This document shows positions 23,561 through 31,668 of a DNA stretch of 64,000 nt, in pieces. The translations under genes and the position numbers were made by a program. Numbering within the stretch: position 1 is the first letter of the stretch; each line of letters begins with the position of its first letter. The DNA is from Erwinia sp. HDF1-3R. GTDB lineage: Bacteria; Pseudomonadota; Gammaproteobacteria; Enterobacterales; Enterobacteriaceae. Location of the stretch: assembly GCF_039621855.1 (NCBI RefSeq), contig NZ_CP155071.1, forward strand, positions 3,968,001 through 4,032,000. The letters run 5' to 3'. Below the pieces are notes generated by a model. That model had not been told where the DNA came from. It made no database searches and was given only the letters and a program-made list of their open reading frames with translations.

Positions 23561-24334
23561 CTACACCAGCTTTCCCTGGAAAATCGGCACGGATTCAAAC
23601 AGATAGCCGTCGAAGTCTGGCGCATCCGCGTCTGAGAGCTCCAGCAGGGAATGTTTGACGTTTTCCAGGTGCTGCCACATGGCCTGCCAGGCCCCCATTA
23701 CGTCGCGACGCCGCAGCGCGGCCAGAATGGTCTGGTGGTCACCCAGCCACTTCAGCCGGTAGCTGCGCGTTTCAATATGGCTGCGCAGCTGTGACCACAG
23801 CGGGCTGTTTTCATGATGGCGCCAGATACTGGTTACGGTATCCAGCAGCATCTGATTTTGCGTCGCCCCCGCCAGCAACAGGTGAAACACCTTGTCGTTG
23901 TCCTGACTGGTATCATTCACCGCAATCGCCTTCTGCTCCTGCTCCAGAATGCGTTTAAGATTTTCGATGTCCGCTTTAGTCGCCATCTTAGCCGCAAAGG
24001 CGGCAATATTACTTTCAAGCAGCTGGCGCGCCTGGAGCATTTCAAACGGCCCGACGTCACTGCGGAAGAATGCTTCCTCTTCATCGCTGCTTTGCGAAGG
24101 AATACGCATCACATACACGCCCGAGCTTTGCCGAATATCCACCGTGCCTTCCAGTTCCAGCATCAGTAGCGCTTCGCGCACGATGGTGCGGCTGACGCCC
24201 CAGGTTTCTGCGATATGACGTTCAGGCGGCAGCCGGGAACCGACGGCATACTCACCCTCTATAATTTGCTGACGCAGATGCTGCCCAATTTCCTGATACT
24301 GTTTCTTTTCTTGCCCCGGCACGCCCTTTTCCAC
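23561..24334 (-). CDS. UxuR/ExuR-like GntR-family (FadR subfamily) regulator
   Basis: The 257-aa transcription factor has a winged helix at residues of about 14-75 (SRLPPERHIAETWGVSRTIV, REALLMLELEG) and an FCD ligand-binding domain. It is strikingly close to UxuR of E. coli, including MLQARQLLESNIAAFAA, YRLKWLGDHQTILAAL, AMWQHLENVKHSLLELSDAD and FDGYLF. UxuR and ExuR control hexuronate genes, but this gene lies last in a PTS/6-phospho-beta-glucosidase operon, so it probably regulates that locus. The divergent PTS promoter region contains TTGGCATACCAA-type palindromes resembling the known UxuR/ExuR operator (TTGGTATACCAA-like), which supports this. Its ligand is unknown. A hairpin separates it from the IIB gene. 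Confidence 0.8.
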   Translation of the reverse strand: MEKGVPGQEKKQYQEIGQHLRQQIIEGEYAVGSRLPPERHIAETWGVSRTIVREALLMLELEGTVDIRQSSGVYVMRIPSQSSDEEEAFFRSDVGPFEMLQARQLLESNIAAFAAKMATKADIENLKRILEQEQKAIAVNDTSQDNDKVFHLLLAGATQNQMLLDTVTSIWRHHENSPLWSQLRSHIETRSYRLKWLGDHQTILAALRRRDVMGAWQAMWQHLENVKHSLLELSDADAPDFDGYLFESVPIFQGKLV

Positions 24335-24390
24335 TCATTCACCCTTAACGCATTAACGATCATGGTAATCCCGCCGTCCAGTTCCGCAGC

Positions 24391-24429
24391 GCGGGTCTTC
24401 TGTGCTCCACCGGAGGACAGAAGACCCGC
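24391..24429 (-). terminator. Large hairpin between PTS IIB and the regulator gene
   Basis: GCGGGTCTTCTGT (24391-24403) pairs perfectly with ACAGAAGACCCGC (24417-24429), and the loop itself contains a CTCC/GGAG stem. It lies about 20 bp after the IIB stop codon. No T-run follows on the minus strand, so it may attenuate readthrough or protect the upstream mRNA rather than fully terminate. Confidence 0.5.
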
Positions 24430-24448
24430 CATCGACGAGTTAATCGGA

Positions 24449-24766
24449 CTAGTTTACCAAAGCCAGCGCCTGATCGAGTACTTTTGCGCCGTTAAGCGTG
24501 CCGTAGGCGACGGAATCAATCACCGCAATCGGGATTTGATAGCTGTCGGTGAGCTTGCGGTTCTCTTCCAGCTTAAAGCGCACCTGGGGGCCAAGCAGTA
24601 CCACCGCTACCTCGCTGCCGCAGCTTTCCAGTTCGTCACGCAAATTCTGTTCAGGGATGGCATAGATGCGGTATTCCAGCCCCCGCGTCGTCGCCTCTTT
24701 TTCCATCCGGGTCACCACCATTGAGGTGGACATACCTGCCGCGCAGGCCAGTAGGATACGTTTCAT
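24449..24766 (-). CDS. PTS IIB component, cellobiose/lactose family
   Basis: The 105-aa cytoplasmic phosphocarrier has the family's N-terminal phosphorylation site MKRILLACAAGMSTSMV, with Cys8 as the phosphorylated residue. The rest (YAIPEQNLRDEL, VVLLGPQVRF, GTLNGAKVLDQAL) fits ChbB-type IIB domains in sequence and length. It transfers phosphate from IIA to the sugar bound by IIC. It is third in the minus-strand operon IIC, glycosidase, IIB, regulator, with 9 bp between the glycosidase stop and its start. The substrate is probably a beta-glucoside such as cellobiose, judged from the glycosidase. Confidence 0.88.
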   Translation of the reverse strand: MKRILLACAAGMSTSMVVTRMEKEATTRGLEYRIYAIPEQNLRDELESCGSEVAVVLLGPQVRFKLEENRKLTDSYQIPIAVIDSVAYGTLNGAKVLDQALALVN

Positions 24767-24775
24767 TTAGCTCCC

Positions 24776-26203
24776 CTATTTCATTTCATCATCAAGGTTG
24801 ACCACCAGCTGGCGTGAATCGCGCAGGCGTCGATACCAGTGGGCCGATTTTTTCATCCGGCGAGCGCGATTATCCTCAAGATCAATCTCAATCAGGCCGT
24901 AGCGATTTTTAAAGGCATTCATCGGTGAAACATTGTCGGTAAACGCCCATAGCATATAGCCCTGGCAGTTTGCCCCCTCTGCCCGCGCTTTTAGCGTTTG
25001 GTAAAGATGCTCGGTGATAAATTCAATTCGGTAATCATCCTGGATTTCGCCGTCCGCATTTTTGAACTGCACTTCATTTTCTATGCCCATTCCGCTTTCG
25101 GCCACGAACCAGGGAATGTTGCCGTACTCATTTTTTATCCTCATCGCCATGTCATAAATGATGCGCGGCTGAATCTCCCAGCCGCGGGATTTATTCATGC
25201 GGCGGCCCGGCAGCTCGAAGTGCTCGTAGTAAAAGGCCGGGTGGAACGGCGTTTCAGGATGCCAGGCGCGCGAAGGTGCTTTCACGCGGTGCGGATAGTA
25301 GAGATTGATCCCCACCTCATCGACGCGGTTTTCTGCGATCAGCTGTAGCTCAGCCGGGGTGTAATCCCAGCGCACCTGATGTTTCGCCAGCAGCGCGATC
25401 AATTCGGCGGGATACGCCCCCAGGATGGCCGGATCGAGGAATACCCGGTTATAAAACAGATCGTAGCGTTCAGCCGCCAGGACGTCATGTGGCGCGCTGG
25501 AGCGCGGGTAGGTCACCTCCGGATTGAGGATAGTGCCTACCGTGCCCCGATAGCCCTTTTCCCTGAAGAGCTTTACCACTTTGGCGGTCGCCAGGTTTTT
25601 ATGGTGATTCCACTGCATCCATTTCGCGGTGTTTTGCTCGTAGGGCCAGCGAATGGCATCAAGGTAGACGCGGGTTTGCACCACAATCGGCTCATTAAAG
25701 GTGAACCAGCGCGTAACTTTTTCGGCATAGCGCTCAAAGACCTTTCCGGCATAGCGCAGGTAAAGCTCCACCACCTGCTTCGCTCCCCAGCCGCCATATT
25801 TTTCCATCAGCACGGCGGGCAGTTCGTAATGCTCAAGGCAGAGCATGACCTCAATCCCCTGCGCCTGCATTTCATTGATCAGGCTGTCGTAGTATGCCGC
25901 ATACTCTTCATCGACGACGGCATTCTCATAATCGGTGAGAAAGCGGGACCAGTTGATCGAGGTACGATAGTGGGTCAGTCCGGCGGCCTTCATCAGTGCG
26001 ACATCTTCTTTATAGCGGTTGATGAAATCCGTCGCGACCGCTGGCCCGTAGCCGTTGTGCCAGACGTGGCGGTCATTTTTATACCAGGCGTCCAGGTATG
26101 AATCCTGCCCGGCTTTTTTGCCACTCCAGCCCTCGGTCTGCCAGGCAGAGGCGGCGGCCCCCAGAATAAAGTCGTCCGGCAGCGTGACGATAACGTTGCT
26201 CAT
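24776..26203 (-). CDS. 6-phospho-beta-glucosidase, GH1 family
   Basis: The 475-aa GH1 enzyme probably hydrolyses the phosphorylated disaccharide imported by the adjacent PTS. Landmarks are FILGAAASAWQTEG at the start, the acid/base segment WFTFNEP with its Glu, and the nucleophile segment WFVAESGMGIEN, where the usual ENG reads ESG. The C-terminal GYMLWAFTDNVSPMNAF and RYGLIEID segments are typical. It starts 14 bp after IIC and ends 9 bp before IIB, so the three are one operon. It is distinct from bglA at 46624, and the two are not close copies. Confidence 0.87.
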   Translation of the reverse strand: MSNVIVTLPDDFILGAAASAWQTEGWSGKKAGQDSYLDAWYKNDRHVWHNGYGPAVATDFINRYKEDVALMKAAGLTHYRTSINWSRFLTDYENAVVDEEYAAYYDSLINEMQAQGIEVMLCLEHYELPAVLMEKYGGWGAKQVVELYLRYAGKVFERYAEKVTRWFTFNEPIVVQTRVYLDAIRWPYEQNTAKWMQWNHHKNLATAKVVKLFREKGYRGTVGTILNPEVTYPRSSAPHDVLAAERYDLFYNRVFLDPAILGAYPAELIALLAKHQVRWDYTPAELQLIAENRVDEVGINLYYPHRVKAPSRAWHPETPFHPAFYYEHFELPGRRMNKSRGWEIQPRIIYDMAMRIKNEYGNIPWFVAESGMGIENEVQFKNADGEIQDDYRIEFITEHLYQTLKARAEGANCQGYMLWAFTDNVSPMNAFKNRYGLIEIDLEDNRARRMKKSAHWYRRLRDSRQLVVNLDDEMK

Positions 26204-26217
26204 TTTTTCTCCTCAGG

Positions 26218-27546
26218 TTAGCGCTGTTCAGCCGACATCAGCGCTGATTCCGCCGCTTCGGCGCGGCGCGCAGCGATTCTTACAAAGGGCAGATAGACCA
26301 GTACCGATACGGCGATGCAGAGTATCTGGGTCACCACCGCGCCCATGGATCCGGCGGTAGAGAGCCAGGCGTTGATAATTGGCGGCGTGGTCCAGGGCAC
26401 CATCACCACCGCCTTCCCGGCAAAGCCCAAAGCCGTCGCAAAGTAGCCAATCGAGCCGGTGATAAGCGGCGTGATAATAAAAGGGATAGCGAGGATCGGA
26501 TTCAGCATGATGGGCATACCGAAGATGACCGGCTCATTGATGTTAAACAGCCCTGGCCCAAATGAGAGCTTGGCGATTTCGCGCATCTCTTTTCGCCGGG
26601 TGGCAAGCATCACCGCGCTAAGCAGGCCGATGGTCAGGCCGGATCCGCCGATGCTCATATAGACATCCCAGAACGGCATGGTGATGATATTTGGCACCTC
26701 TTTGCCCTGCTCAAAGGCATTCATATTGACCAGAATAGCCCCCAGCAGCAGCGGTTCACGGATAGGCTTAACCATCTGATTACCGTGAATGCCGATCACC
26801 CAGAACAGCTGAGCCACAAACATCAGCAGCAGAATGCCCCACAGGCTTTGCACCACCGATTCCAGCGGCTCCTGCACGACCTTATAAACGGCGTCATAGA
26901 GATACATGCCGGTCACCGAGTGGAAGATAAAGCCAAAGGTCGCCACGGCGGAGACGGTGATAATGGCCGGTATCAGGGCTGAAAACGAGGCCGCCACGTT
27001 GGGGGGAACGGTATCCGGCATTTTTATCTTTAGCCGGTCGATATTTTCCAGTCGACAATAGATTTCAACGGAAAGGATGGCGATAAACATGCCGAGGAAC
27101 AGGCTTTTGGTGTCCGAAAATTGTTTGGCGAGCACGTCGGTCACCACGTGCATTTGCCCCTCAACCAGCATGGATAGCGTGGTGGGCGTGACGGCAATAA
27201 AGCAGATAATCGCCAGCAGGCCGGGGAAAAGAGTTTTGATGCCGTTGATTTTGCCTAACTCAATCCCGATCAGAAATACCGCGCCAATGTTCAGGAAGCT
27301 GAGCGTGGCGTAATTGATGCTGGTCGTTATCGGTTTCAGATCGGCCAGAAAAGCCAGCGCCTGAAAGCTGGCCAGCCCATTTTTGCCATCCAGAACCATA
27401 TTGGAGATCAGCACTGAAAATGCACCAACGATAATGACGGGCATCAGGGTGATAAACGAGGCCTTGATCGCCATGATGTAGCGATAGCTGTTAAAACGGG
27501 TGGCGAAACTCCCCAGTGAGTCGATAAGCCGATCCTGTAAAGACAT
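26218..27546 (-). CDS. PTS IIC component, cellobiose/lactose family permease
   Basis: The 442-aa inner-membrane permease has many hydrophobic segments and family landmarks: ASFITLMPVIIVGAFSVLI near residue 30, LFWVIGIHGNQMV mid-protein, SFGPGLFNINEPVIFGMPIM, and a hydrophobic C-terminal segment. This is the CelB/ChbC/LacE-type fold that carries beta-glucosides or related disaccharides during phosphorylation. It is the first gene of the minus-strand operon. The promoter region is shared with the divergent IIA gene and contains three UxuR-like palindromes. Confidence 0.88.
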   Translation of the reverse strand: MSLQDRLIDSLGSFATRFNSYRYIMAIKASFITLMPVIIVGAFSVLISNMVLDGKNGLASFQALAFLADLKPITTSINYATLSFLNIGAVFLIGIELGKINGIKTLFPGLLAIICFIAVTPTTLSMLVEGQMHVVTDVLAKQFSDTKSLFLGMFIAILSVEIYCRLENIDRLKIKMPDTVPPNVAASFSALIPAIITVSAVATFGFIFHSVTGMYLYDAVYKVVQEPLESVVQSLWGILLLMFVAQLFWVIGIHGNQMVKPIREPLLLGAILVNMNAFEQGKEVPNIITMPFWDVYMSIGGSGLTIGLLSAVMLATRRKEMREIAKLSFGPGLFNINEPVIFGMPIMLNPILAIPFIITPLITGSIGYFATALGFAGKAVVMVPWTTPPIINAWLSTAGSMGAVVTQILCIAVSVLVYLPFVRIAARRAEAAESALMSAEQR

Positions 27547-27611
27547 GCGTCGTACCTCAGAAGTAAGTGGTCAGGCATCCCAATTTTTTTCACTGACGAA
27601 ATTCCGTTCTC

Positions 27612-27717
27612 GTGGCATACCAAAACTAGCAAAACGCCCTTAAGTTTCTGTGACTGGCATCTCAGAAGCGCTTATTGGCATTCCGATAGTATGTAATCAC
27701 GCTTTTTGGCATACCAA
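27612..27717. promoter_or_regulatory. Three UxuR/ExuR-type operator-like palindromes in the PTS divergent promoter
   Basis: GTGGCATACCAAAA lies at 27612-27625, TTGGCATTCCGA at 27675-27686 and TTGGCATACCAA at 27706-27717, all between the divergent IIC and IIA genes. The last is nearly a perfect palindrome and sits 13 bp before the IIA ATG. UxuR/ExuR of E. coli bind TTGGTATACCAA-like sites, and an UxuR-like regulator is encoded at the end of this operon. Confidence 0.6.
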
Positions 27718-27729
27718 TAACCGGAGGCA

Positions 27730-28050
27730 GTGATGGATTTCGAACAGACGATGATGGAGCTGTTGATCAATGCGGGCGAGGCGCGATCCCATGCGATGAG
27801 CGCAATACAGTTCGCCCGCAAGCGCGACTGGCCGCAGGCCGATGACGCGCTGGCAGCTTCGCTGGCAGCGTCGAAGCAGGCACACCATATCCAGACCCAG
27901 CTGATTGGCGCCGATGAGGGCTGCGGTAAGGTGCCAGTCACGCTGATCCTCGTTCACGCGCAGGATCATCTGATGAATGCCATGCTGTGCCGCGATTTGG
28001 CGGAGGAGCTGGTACTGTTGAGAAAGGAGCTGGCAGGCGTGGCAGTATAG
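27730..28050 (+). CDS. PTS IIA component, cellobiose/lactose family
   Basis: The 106-aa IIA phosphocarrier opens with the helical segment LLINAGEARSHAMSAIQFAR and carries the active-site segment LVHAQDHLM, with His75 as the likely phosphorylated residue. It accepts phosphate from HPr and passes it to the IIB Cys. Unusually, it is transcribed divergently from IIC, glycosidase and IIB, although the four must work together, and it shares their operator region. Its 3' end is convergent with lysA. Confidence 0.87.
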   Translation: MMDFEQTMMELLINAGEARSHAMSAIQFARKRDWPQADDALAASLAASKQAHHIQTQLIGADEGCGKVPVTLILVHAQDHLMNAMLCRDLAEELVLLRKELAGVAV

Positions 28051-28090
28051 GAAATTCGGGCTTGCTGGCTAAAGATGCATCGGGCAAAGG

Positions 28091-28110
28091 GAGGGGGAAA
28101 CAGCCCCCTC
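28091..28110 (-). terminator. Hairpin after lysA
   Basis: GAGGGGG (28091-28097) pairs with CCCCCTC (28104-28110), only four bases beyond the lysA stop on the minus strand. The following CCCTTTG has just three T, so termination may be moderate. Confidence 0.5.
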
Positions 28111-28114
28111 TGAG

Positions 28115-29368
28115 TTACTGCTCCAGCGCAATCAGCTCCTGGATAGTCTGCGCGCGGCGGATCTGCCGCGGCTGGCCGTTCTCAAACAGGAATTCTGGCA
28201 GCAGCGGGCGGCTGTTGTAGTTAGAGGACATTGAGGCGCCATACGCACCGGTATCGTGGAATACCAGATAGTCCCCCACCTTAACCTCAGGCAGCGCACG
28301 GGTTTCCACCATGCCACCTTCCTGCTGGGTGAACACATCGCCAGACTCACACAGCGGCCCGGCCACCACGCTCTCGAGGGTCTTCTCTTCGTGCAGGTCA
28401 CGGCCATCGGCCGCAATGGCGGAAATATGATGATAGCTGCCGTACATGGCGGGACGCATCAGGTCATTAAAACCGGCATCGACCAGCACAAAATGGCGGC
28501 TTCCCATCTGCTTGACGGCGCGAACCTGCGAGACCAGGACGCCCGACTCGGCGACCAGAAAACGGCCCGGCTCAATCTCCAGTTTAACCGCATGCCCCAG
28601 GTGCTCAGCAACGCGCTGACGAGCGGCATCCCACAGGCCGAAATAGTGGTCAGTATTAATCGCCTCTTCACCAAAGTGATAAGGTACGGACAGGCCGCCT
28701 CCGGCTGAGATCGCCTGCAAATCCTGACCGAATTCGACAACCTGGCTGACCATGGCATCGCATACCTGTTCCAGATGACCATAGTCGACGCCCGATCCAA
28801 TATGCATATGGATCCCCACCAGCTTCAGCTGATAGCGCTGAATCGCCTCAAGCGCCAGTGCCAGATCGCTATGCCAGATGCCGTGCTTGCTGTTTTCACC
28901 GCCGGTATTGGTTTTTTGACTGTGCCCGTGACCGAAGCCCGGATTGATGCGCAGCCAGACGGAATGACCCGGTGAAACCTGCCCGAGCTGGTGCAGCATA
29001 TCCACCGAGCCTGCGTTGACCGGGATTTTCAGCGCGGCAAGGCGCGCCAGCGTGGGCCGATCAATCACGTCAGCGGTAAAGACGATATCATCGCCCCCGG
29101 GCTGGAACCCCGCCGCCAGCGCACGTTCTATCTCGCCCAGCGAGACGGAATCCACCTTTACACCTGCCGCGCGCATCAGCCGCAGGATATGAATATTTGA
29201 GCAGGCCTTTTGCGCAAAACGCACCACGTCAAACTGCTGCAGCTGGCTGATACGCTGGTGGATCACGCTGGCGTCATACACCCATACAGGGCCGCCAGTC
29301 TGGCGAACCAGCGGGAGTAAATGAGTACGGTTAAGGGCTGTTTCGGTGTTATCAAGCTGGCGCGGCAT
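28115..29368 (-). CDS. lysA: Diaminopimelate decarboxylase
   Basis: The 417-aa PLP enzyme decarboxylates meso-diaminopimelate to lysine, the last step of lysine biosynthesis. The PLP-binding Lys is in RFAQKACSN near the start. GIHMHIGSGVDYGHLEQV and the glycine-rich SAGGGLSVPYHFGEE contact the cofactor phosphate, and GPLCESGDVF supplies the C-terminal active-site Cys. Length matches E. coli LysA (420). In E. coli the divergent activator gene lysR begins about 120 bp upstream; here the upstream region is intact for 120 bp plus the first codons of lysR and then diverges into inserted DNA. Confidence 0.95.
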   Translation of the reverse strand: MPRQLDNTETALNRTHLLPLVRQTGGPVWVYDASVIHQRISQLQQFDVVRFAQKACSNIHILRLMRAAGVKVDSVSLGEIERALAAGFQPGGDDIVFTADVIDRPTLARLAALKIPVNAGSVDMLHQLGQVSPGHSVWLRINPGFGHGHSQKTNTGGENSKHGIWHSDLALALEAIQRYQLKLVGIHMHIGSGVDYGHLEQVCDAMVSQVVEFGQDLQAISAGGGLSVPYHFGEEAINTDHYFGLWDAARQRVAEHLGHAVKLEIEPGRFLVAESGVLVSQVRAVKQMGSRHFVLVDAGFNDLMRPAMYGSYHHISAIAADGRDLHEEKTLESVVAGPLCESGDVFTQQEGGMVETRALPEVKVGDYLVFHDTGAYGASMSSNYNSRPLLPEFLFENGQPRQIRRAQTIQELIALEQ

Positions 29369-29420
29369 TCTGTTTCTCCTTAGCGGGTTAAGGCTATTAC
29401 GCCACAGCAGAGGCAGGGTG

Positions 29421-29516
29421 AAAAATATCTGTTTTATCCTGATCTATTCATCCATGATATGGCTTTGTCCGACAGAGCGTGAACACCCATGGCAGCGATA
29501 ACCCTGCGTCATATCG
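29421..29516 (+). repeat. Direct repeat copy A: lysA-lysR promoter region plus truncated lysR start
   Basis: This 96-bp stretch matches 32115-32210 with four mismatches clustered at 29479-29484. It contains the divergent lysA/lysR control region and a lysR start codon (29489) with nine further codons. After ATATCG at 29516 it diverges into unrelated sequence, so this copy of lysR is a fragment. The 90 bp between it and the IS26-like element at 29607 were not identified. Confidence 0.9.
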
Positions 29517-29606
29517 GGGTTCTACGCCGGAATCGCCGAAATTTCCGTCACCCCAGTATCAGTCCGACTACCAGCGCGTCCAGGTCAGAGCCTCAATGCT
29601 TTGGCA

Positions 29607-29876
29607 GGCACTGTTGTAAAAATCAGCAGGTGATAAACTTACCCTCCTTTTGCTGACGGAGCAGCACATGAACCCCTTCAAGATTTAAATCCATGAAGAC
29701 GGCTTACGCCACAATCAAAGGTATTGAAGTGATGCGTGCACTACGCAAAGGCCAGGCCTCAGCATTTTATTATGGTGATCCCCTCGGCGAGATGCGTCTG
29801 GTAAGCAGAGTTTTGGAAATGTAAGGCCTTTAAATAAGACAAAAGGCTACCTCATCGCTAACTTTGCAACAGTGCC
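29607..29876 (+). mobile_element. Internally deleted IS26-like (IS6 family) element, 270 bp
   Basis: The ends GGCACTGTTGTAAA (29607-29620) and TTTGCAACAGTGCC (29863-29876) are IS26-type terminal inverted repeats with one mismatch. The transposase begins ATGAACCCCTTCAAG (MNPFK, 29669-29683) and then jumps to its C-terminal part, MKTAYATIKGIEVMRALRKG onward to the stop at 29824, matching the IS26 transposase C-terminus. About 550 bp of the usual 820 bp are missing. The eight bases flanking each end do not match, so there is no target-site duplication. It cannot encode a working transposase but could be mobilised in trans. Confidence 0.85.
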
Positions 29877-29941
29877 TTTTCATCTGCCTGAGTGATTGCG
29901 GTATTATTGCCAAAAATAACTCCTACGTAACAGGTGGTTCT

Positions 29942-31213
29942 GTGTGGCGGGATGAAATTGATGGTATTGGGCAGGGGCATCATGGAGACAAGACGACCAC
30001 AGGGGCAACCTGTTACAGCAGTCTTCAGGGCTCATTCTGGAACGGTTCCCCTGCGCCGCTGCGCAAGGGTGACAAAACGGGCGTCTGTCCTGTCTGTGGA
30101 AAGACTGGCTCCATCGGGGAGGGCTCGATGAGGTGTCAGTTCGGTGCCGTGCCCGTTGCGCTTGATAACGCGGTGATTATTTGTGGCTGTCCGCCGGGCT
30201 CTAACCGACTCATTGCCAGAGCAGGGAAGTGGTTCGGGCCGGGGGAGCCTCCTCATGCTTATGAACCGATGCATGTCGTGCTGGCCCGGATGAACGGCGG
30301 GACAGACGTAGAGCAGCATGCTCAGGCGGCGAAAAAACAGGACAAACCTGACGCACTGCCCCTTCCGGCGCGAATTTATACTACTCAACGCGTCATGGAT
30401 GATTATGATGCTAAAGACATGCACCATGGCGATCTGGACGTTCTGACGCTGAGAAATACTTTCCGGCTTAACGTGGATGAAGTATCCATGAAGGTGAATC
30501 CGTCAACGCTGAAACTGAAAGATCCGGCAGACCCTTTTGCTTTTTCATCGCCGTATGTGCACCCTGATTTTCAGCCAAAACCGATGCCGACAGTGAGCAG
30601 GAAAGAGGCGGCGGGACTGATGTTTGATGAGTTCAGGGAGCTGGCGAAGATGTTCTCATTTCAGGGGGAATACAAGCACGTCATCACGGAGATGATCACC
30701 CACATGGAGGGCAACAGCGGGAAGCCGTACAGCAGTCCGCTACTGGACAGGGCGCTGAAAGCGCAGATCCTGAATGACCATTCGGTACAAAGCTCATTGT
30801 TGAGTATTAAAAACACGCTTCACAAGACGATAGATTATAACTATGGGTATATCCCATTAGGTTTTGAATCGTCATTCCGTGATGGCATTCTTAATGAATG
30901 TGTAGTACTACCGAAATTTAACCGGGTGATCGACAACACGAACGGGCTGGTGATTTCGGTTCATGATACCTGGTCGACGCATATCACGCTGGCATCGCTC
31001 GAAGTGACAGGCGACAGCTACCGGGCAAAGGTGCACTACCGGGTTCAGGATCACTTCGGGCTTGATGATACCGATGTTAAGAATGAGCTGTTCAGGCAGT
31101 TCCGTATTTTCCGGCTCTGGTTTGTGCTCCAGCGCTGGGATGAGTACGGCTACAAACCGTTTATCACCGAGATGAATGCCACCGTTGAAATCAGCGGAGT
31201 GCGTGGTGAATAA
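29942..31213 (+). CDS. PAAR-DUF3289 protein, candidate type VI secretion cargo effector
   Basis: The 423-aa protein has an N-terminal PAAR domain (WRDEIDGIGQGHHGDKTTTG, FGAVPVALDNAVIICGCPPG) related to the PAAR-lipase gene at 15306 but clearly diverged. The C-terminal half resembles DUF3289 (GLMFDEFRELAKMF, MITHMEGNSGKPYSSPLLDR, VHDTWSTHITLASLEV), a domain of unknown activity often fused to PAAR. The GTG at 29942 was chosen because it aligns with the start of the paralog and follows AGGTGG. An ATG at 29864 in the same frame lies inside the right end of the IS26-like element and is unlikely. The next gene overlaps by 8 bp. No vgrG is nearby. Confidence 0.8.
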   Translation: MWRDEIDGIGQGHHGDKTTTGATCYSSLQGSFWNGSPAPLRKGDKTGVCPVCGKTGSIGEGSMRCQFGAVPVALDNAVIICGCPPGSNRLIARAGKWFGPGEPPHAYEPMHVVLARMNGGTDVEQHAQAAKKQDKPDALPLPARIYTTQRVMDDYDAKDMHHGDLDVLTLRNTFRLNVDEVSMKVNPSTLKLKDPADPFAFSSPYVHPDFQPKPMPTVSRKEAAGLMFDEFRELAKMFSFQGEYKHVITEMITHMEGNSGKPYSSPLLDRALKAQILNDHSVQSSLLSIKNTLHKTIDYNYGYIPLGFESSFRDGILNECVVLPKFNRVIDNTNGLVISVHDTWSTHITLASLEVTGDSYRAKVHYRVQDHFGLDDTDVKNELFRQFRIFRLWFVLQRWDEYGYKPFITEMNATVEISGVRGE

Positions 31214-31652
31214 GCGGCTGATAGCGGGCGTTATTGCGGCGGCTGCCTGTGGCTTTCTGCTCTGGCAGTATCTAACACCTGTTGAGATTGTGGCAGTTCA
31301 CGATGGTAATACGATACTTGTCAGGCATTTCCCGTACCTGAAAAGCCGTCAGATAGCCTGGTGGGAAGCCAATAAGGACATGATACTGGCGAAATATGGG
31401 GTTCCAAAGTACAAAATCTATGAGGGATATAAATTCTTCGATGTCTATATCCAGGACTTTGGTAATGGCTATCGTAGTGAGCCGGAAGGTGATTCTTTAA
31501 TGTTTTATACCGAGGAAGTTTTGTGTTTCGACGATATAGCAGTCAAAGAAAGATGTATCGATAAATCACCGCTAATGAGTGTTAGCGACAGTAAAAACAC
31601 AGGGCTTAAGTACCATTTCTATTCAGGATTTTTTTGGAAAAAATTTGGTTAA
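31206..31652 (+). CDS. DUF943 membrane-anchored protein, possible immunity partner
   Basis: The 148-aa protein starts with MNKRLIAGVIAAAACGFLLW, a single N-terminal membrane segment, then PVEIVAVHDGNTILVRHFPY, AWWEANKDMILAKYGVPKYK and a Cys-containing tail (VLCFDDIAVKERCIDKSPL). This is the layout of the enterobacterial DUF943 family. GTG at 31206 is preferred because GGAG lies 6 bases upstream and the product then begins right at the membrane segment; an adjacent GTG at 31203 is possible. The 8-bp overlap with the PAAR-DUF3289 gene suggests translational coupling and an immunity role, which is inference. The IS256-family remnant begins 16 bp after its stop. Confidence 0.68.
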   Translation: MNKRLIAGVIAAAACGFLLWQYLTPVEIVAVHDGNTILVRHFPYLKSRQIAWWEANKDMILAKYGVPKYKIYEGYKFFDVYIQDFGNGYRSEPEGDSLMFYTEEVLCFDDIAVKERCIDKSPLMSVSDSKNTGLKYHFYSGFFWKKFG

Positions 31653-31668
31653 ATGCACAAGTGTAAAA

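Noticed and set aside
29599..29884. Target-site duplication around the IS26-like element
   Set aside because: The 8-bp flanks (CTTTGGCA and TTTTCATC) do not match.
29863..29910. Hybrid promoter from the IS26-type end (TTGCAA) driving the PAAR gene
   Set aside because: At the right distance from TTGCAA there is no -10-like hexamer. A TATTAT further on has its counterpart upstream of the other PAAR gene, which has no IS.
29864..29941. Upstream ATG extending the PAAR-DUF3289 gene by 26 codons
   Set aside because: The extension starts inside the IS26-like right terminal repeat. The GTG at 29942 aligns with the start of the paralogous PAAR gene and has its own ribosome site.
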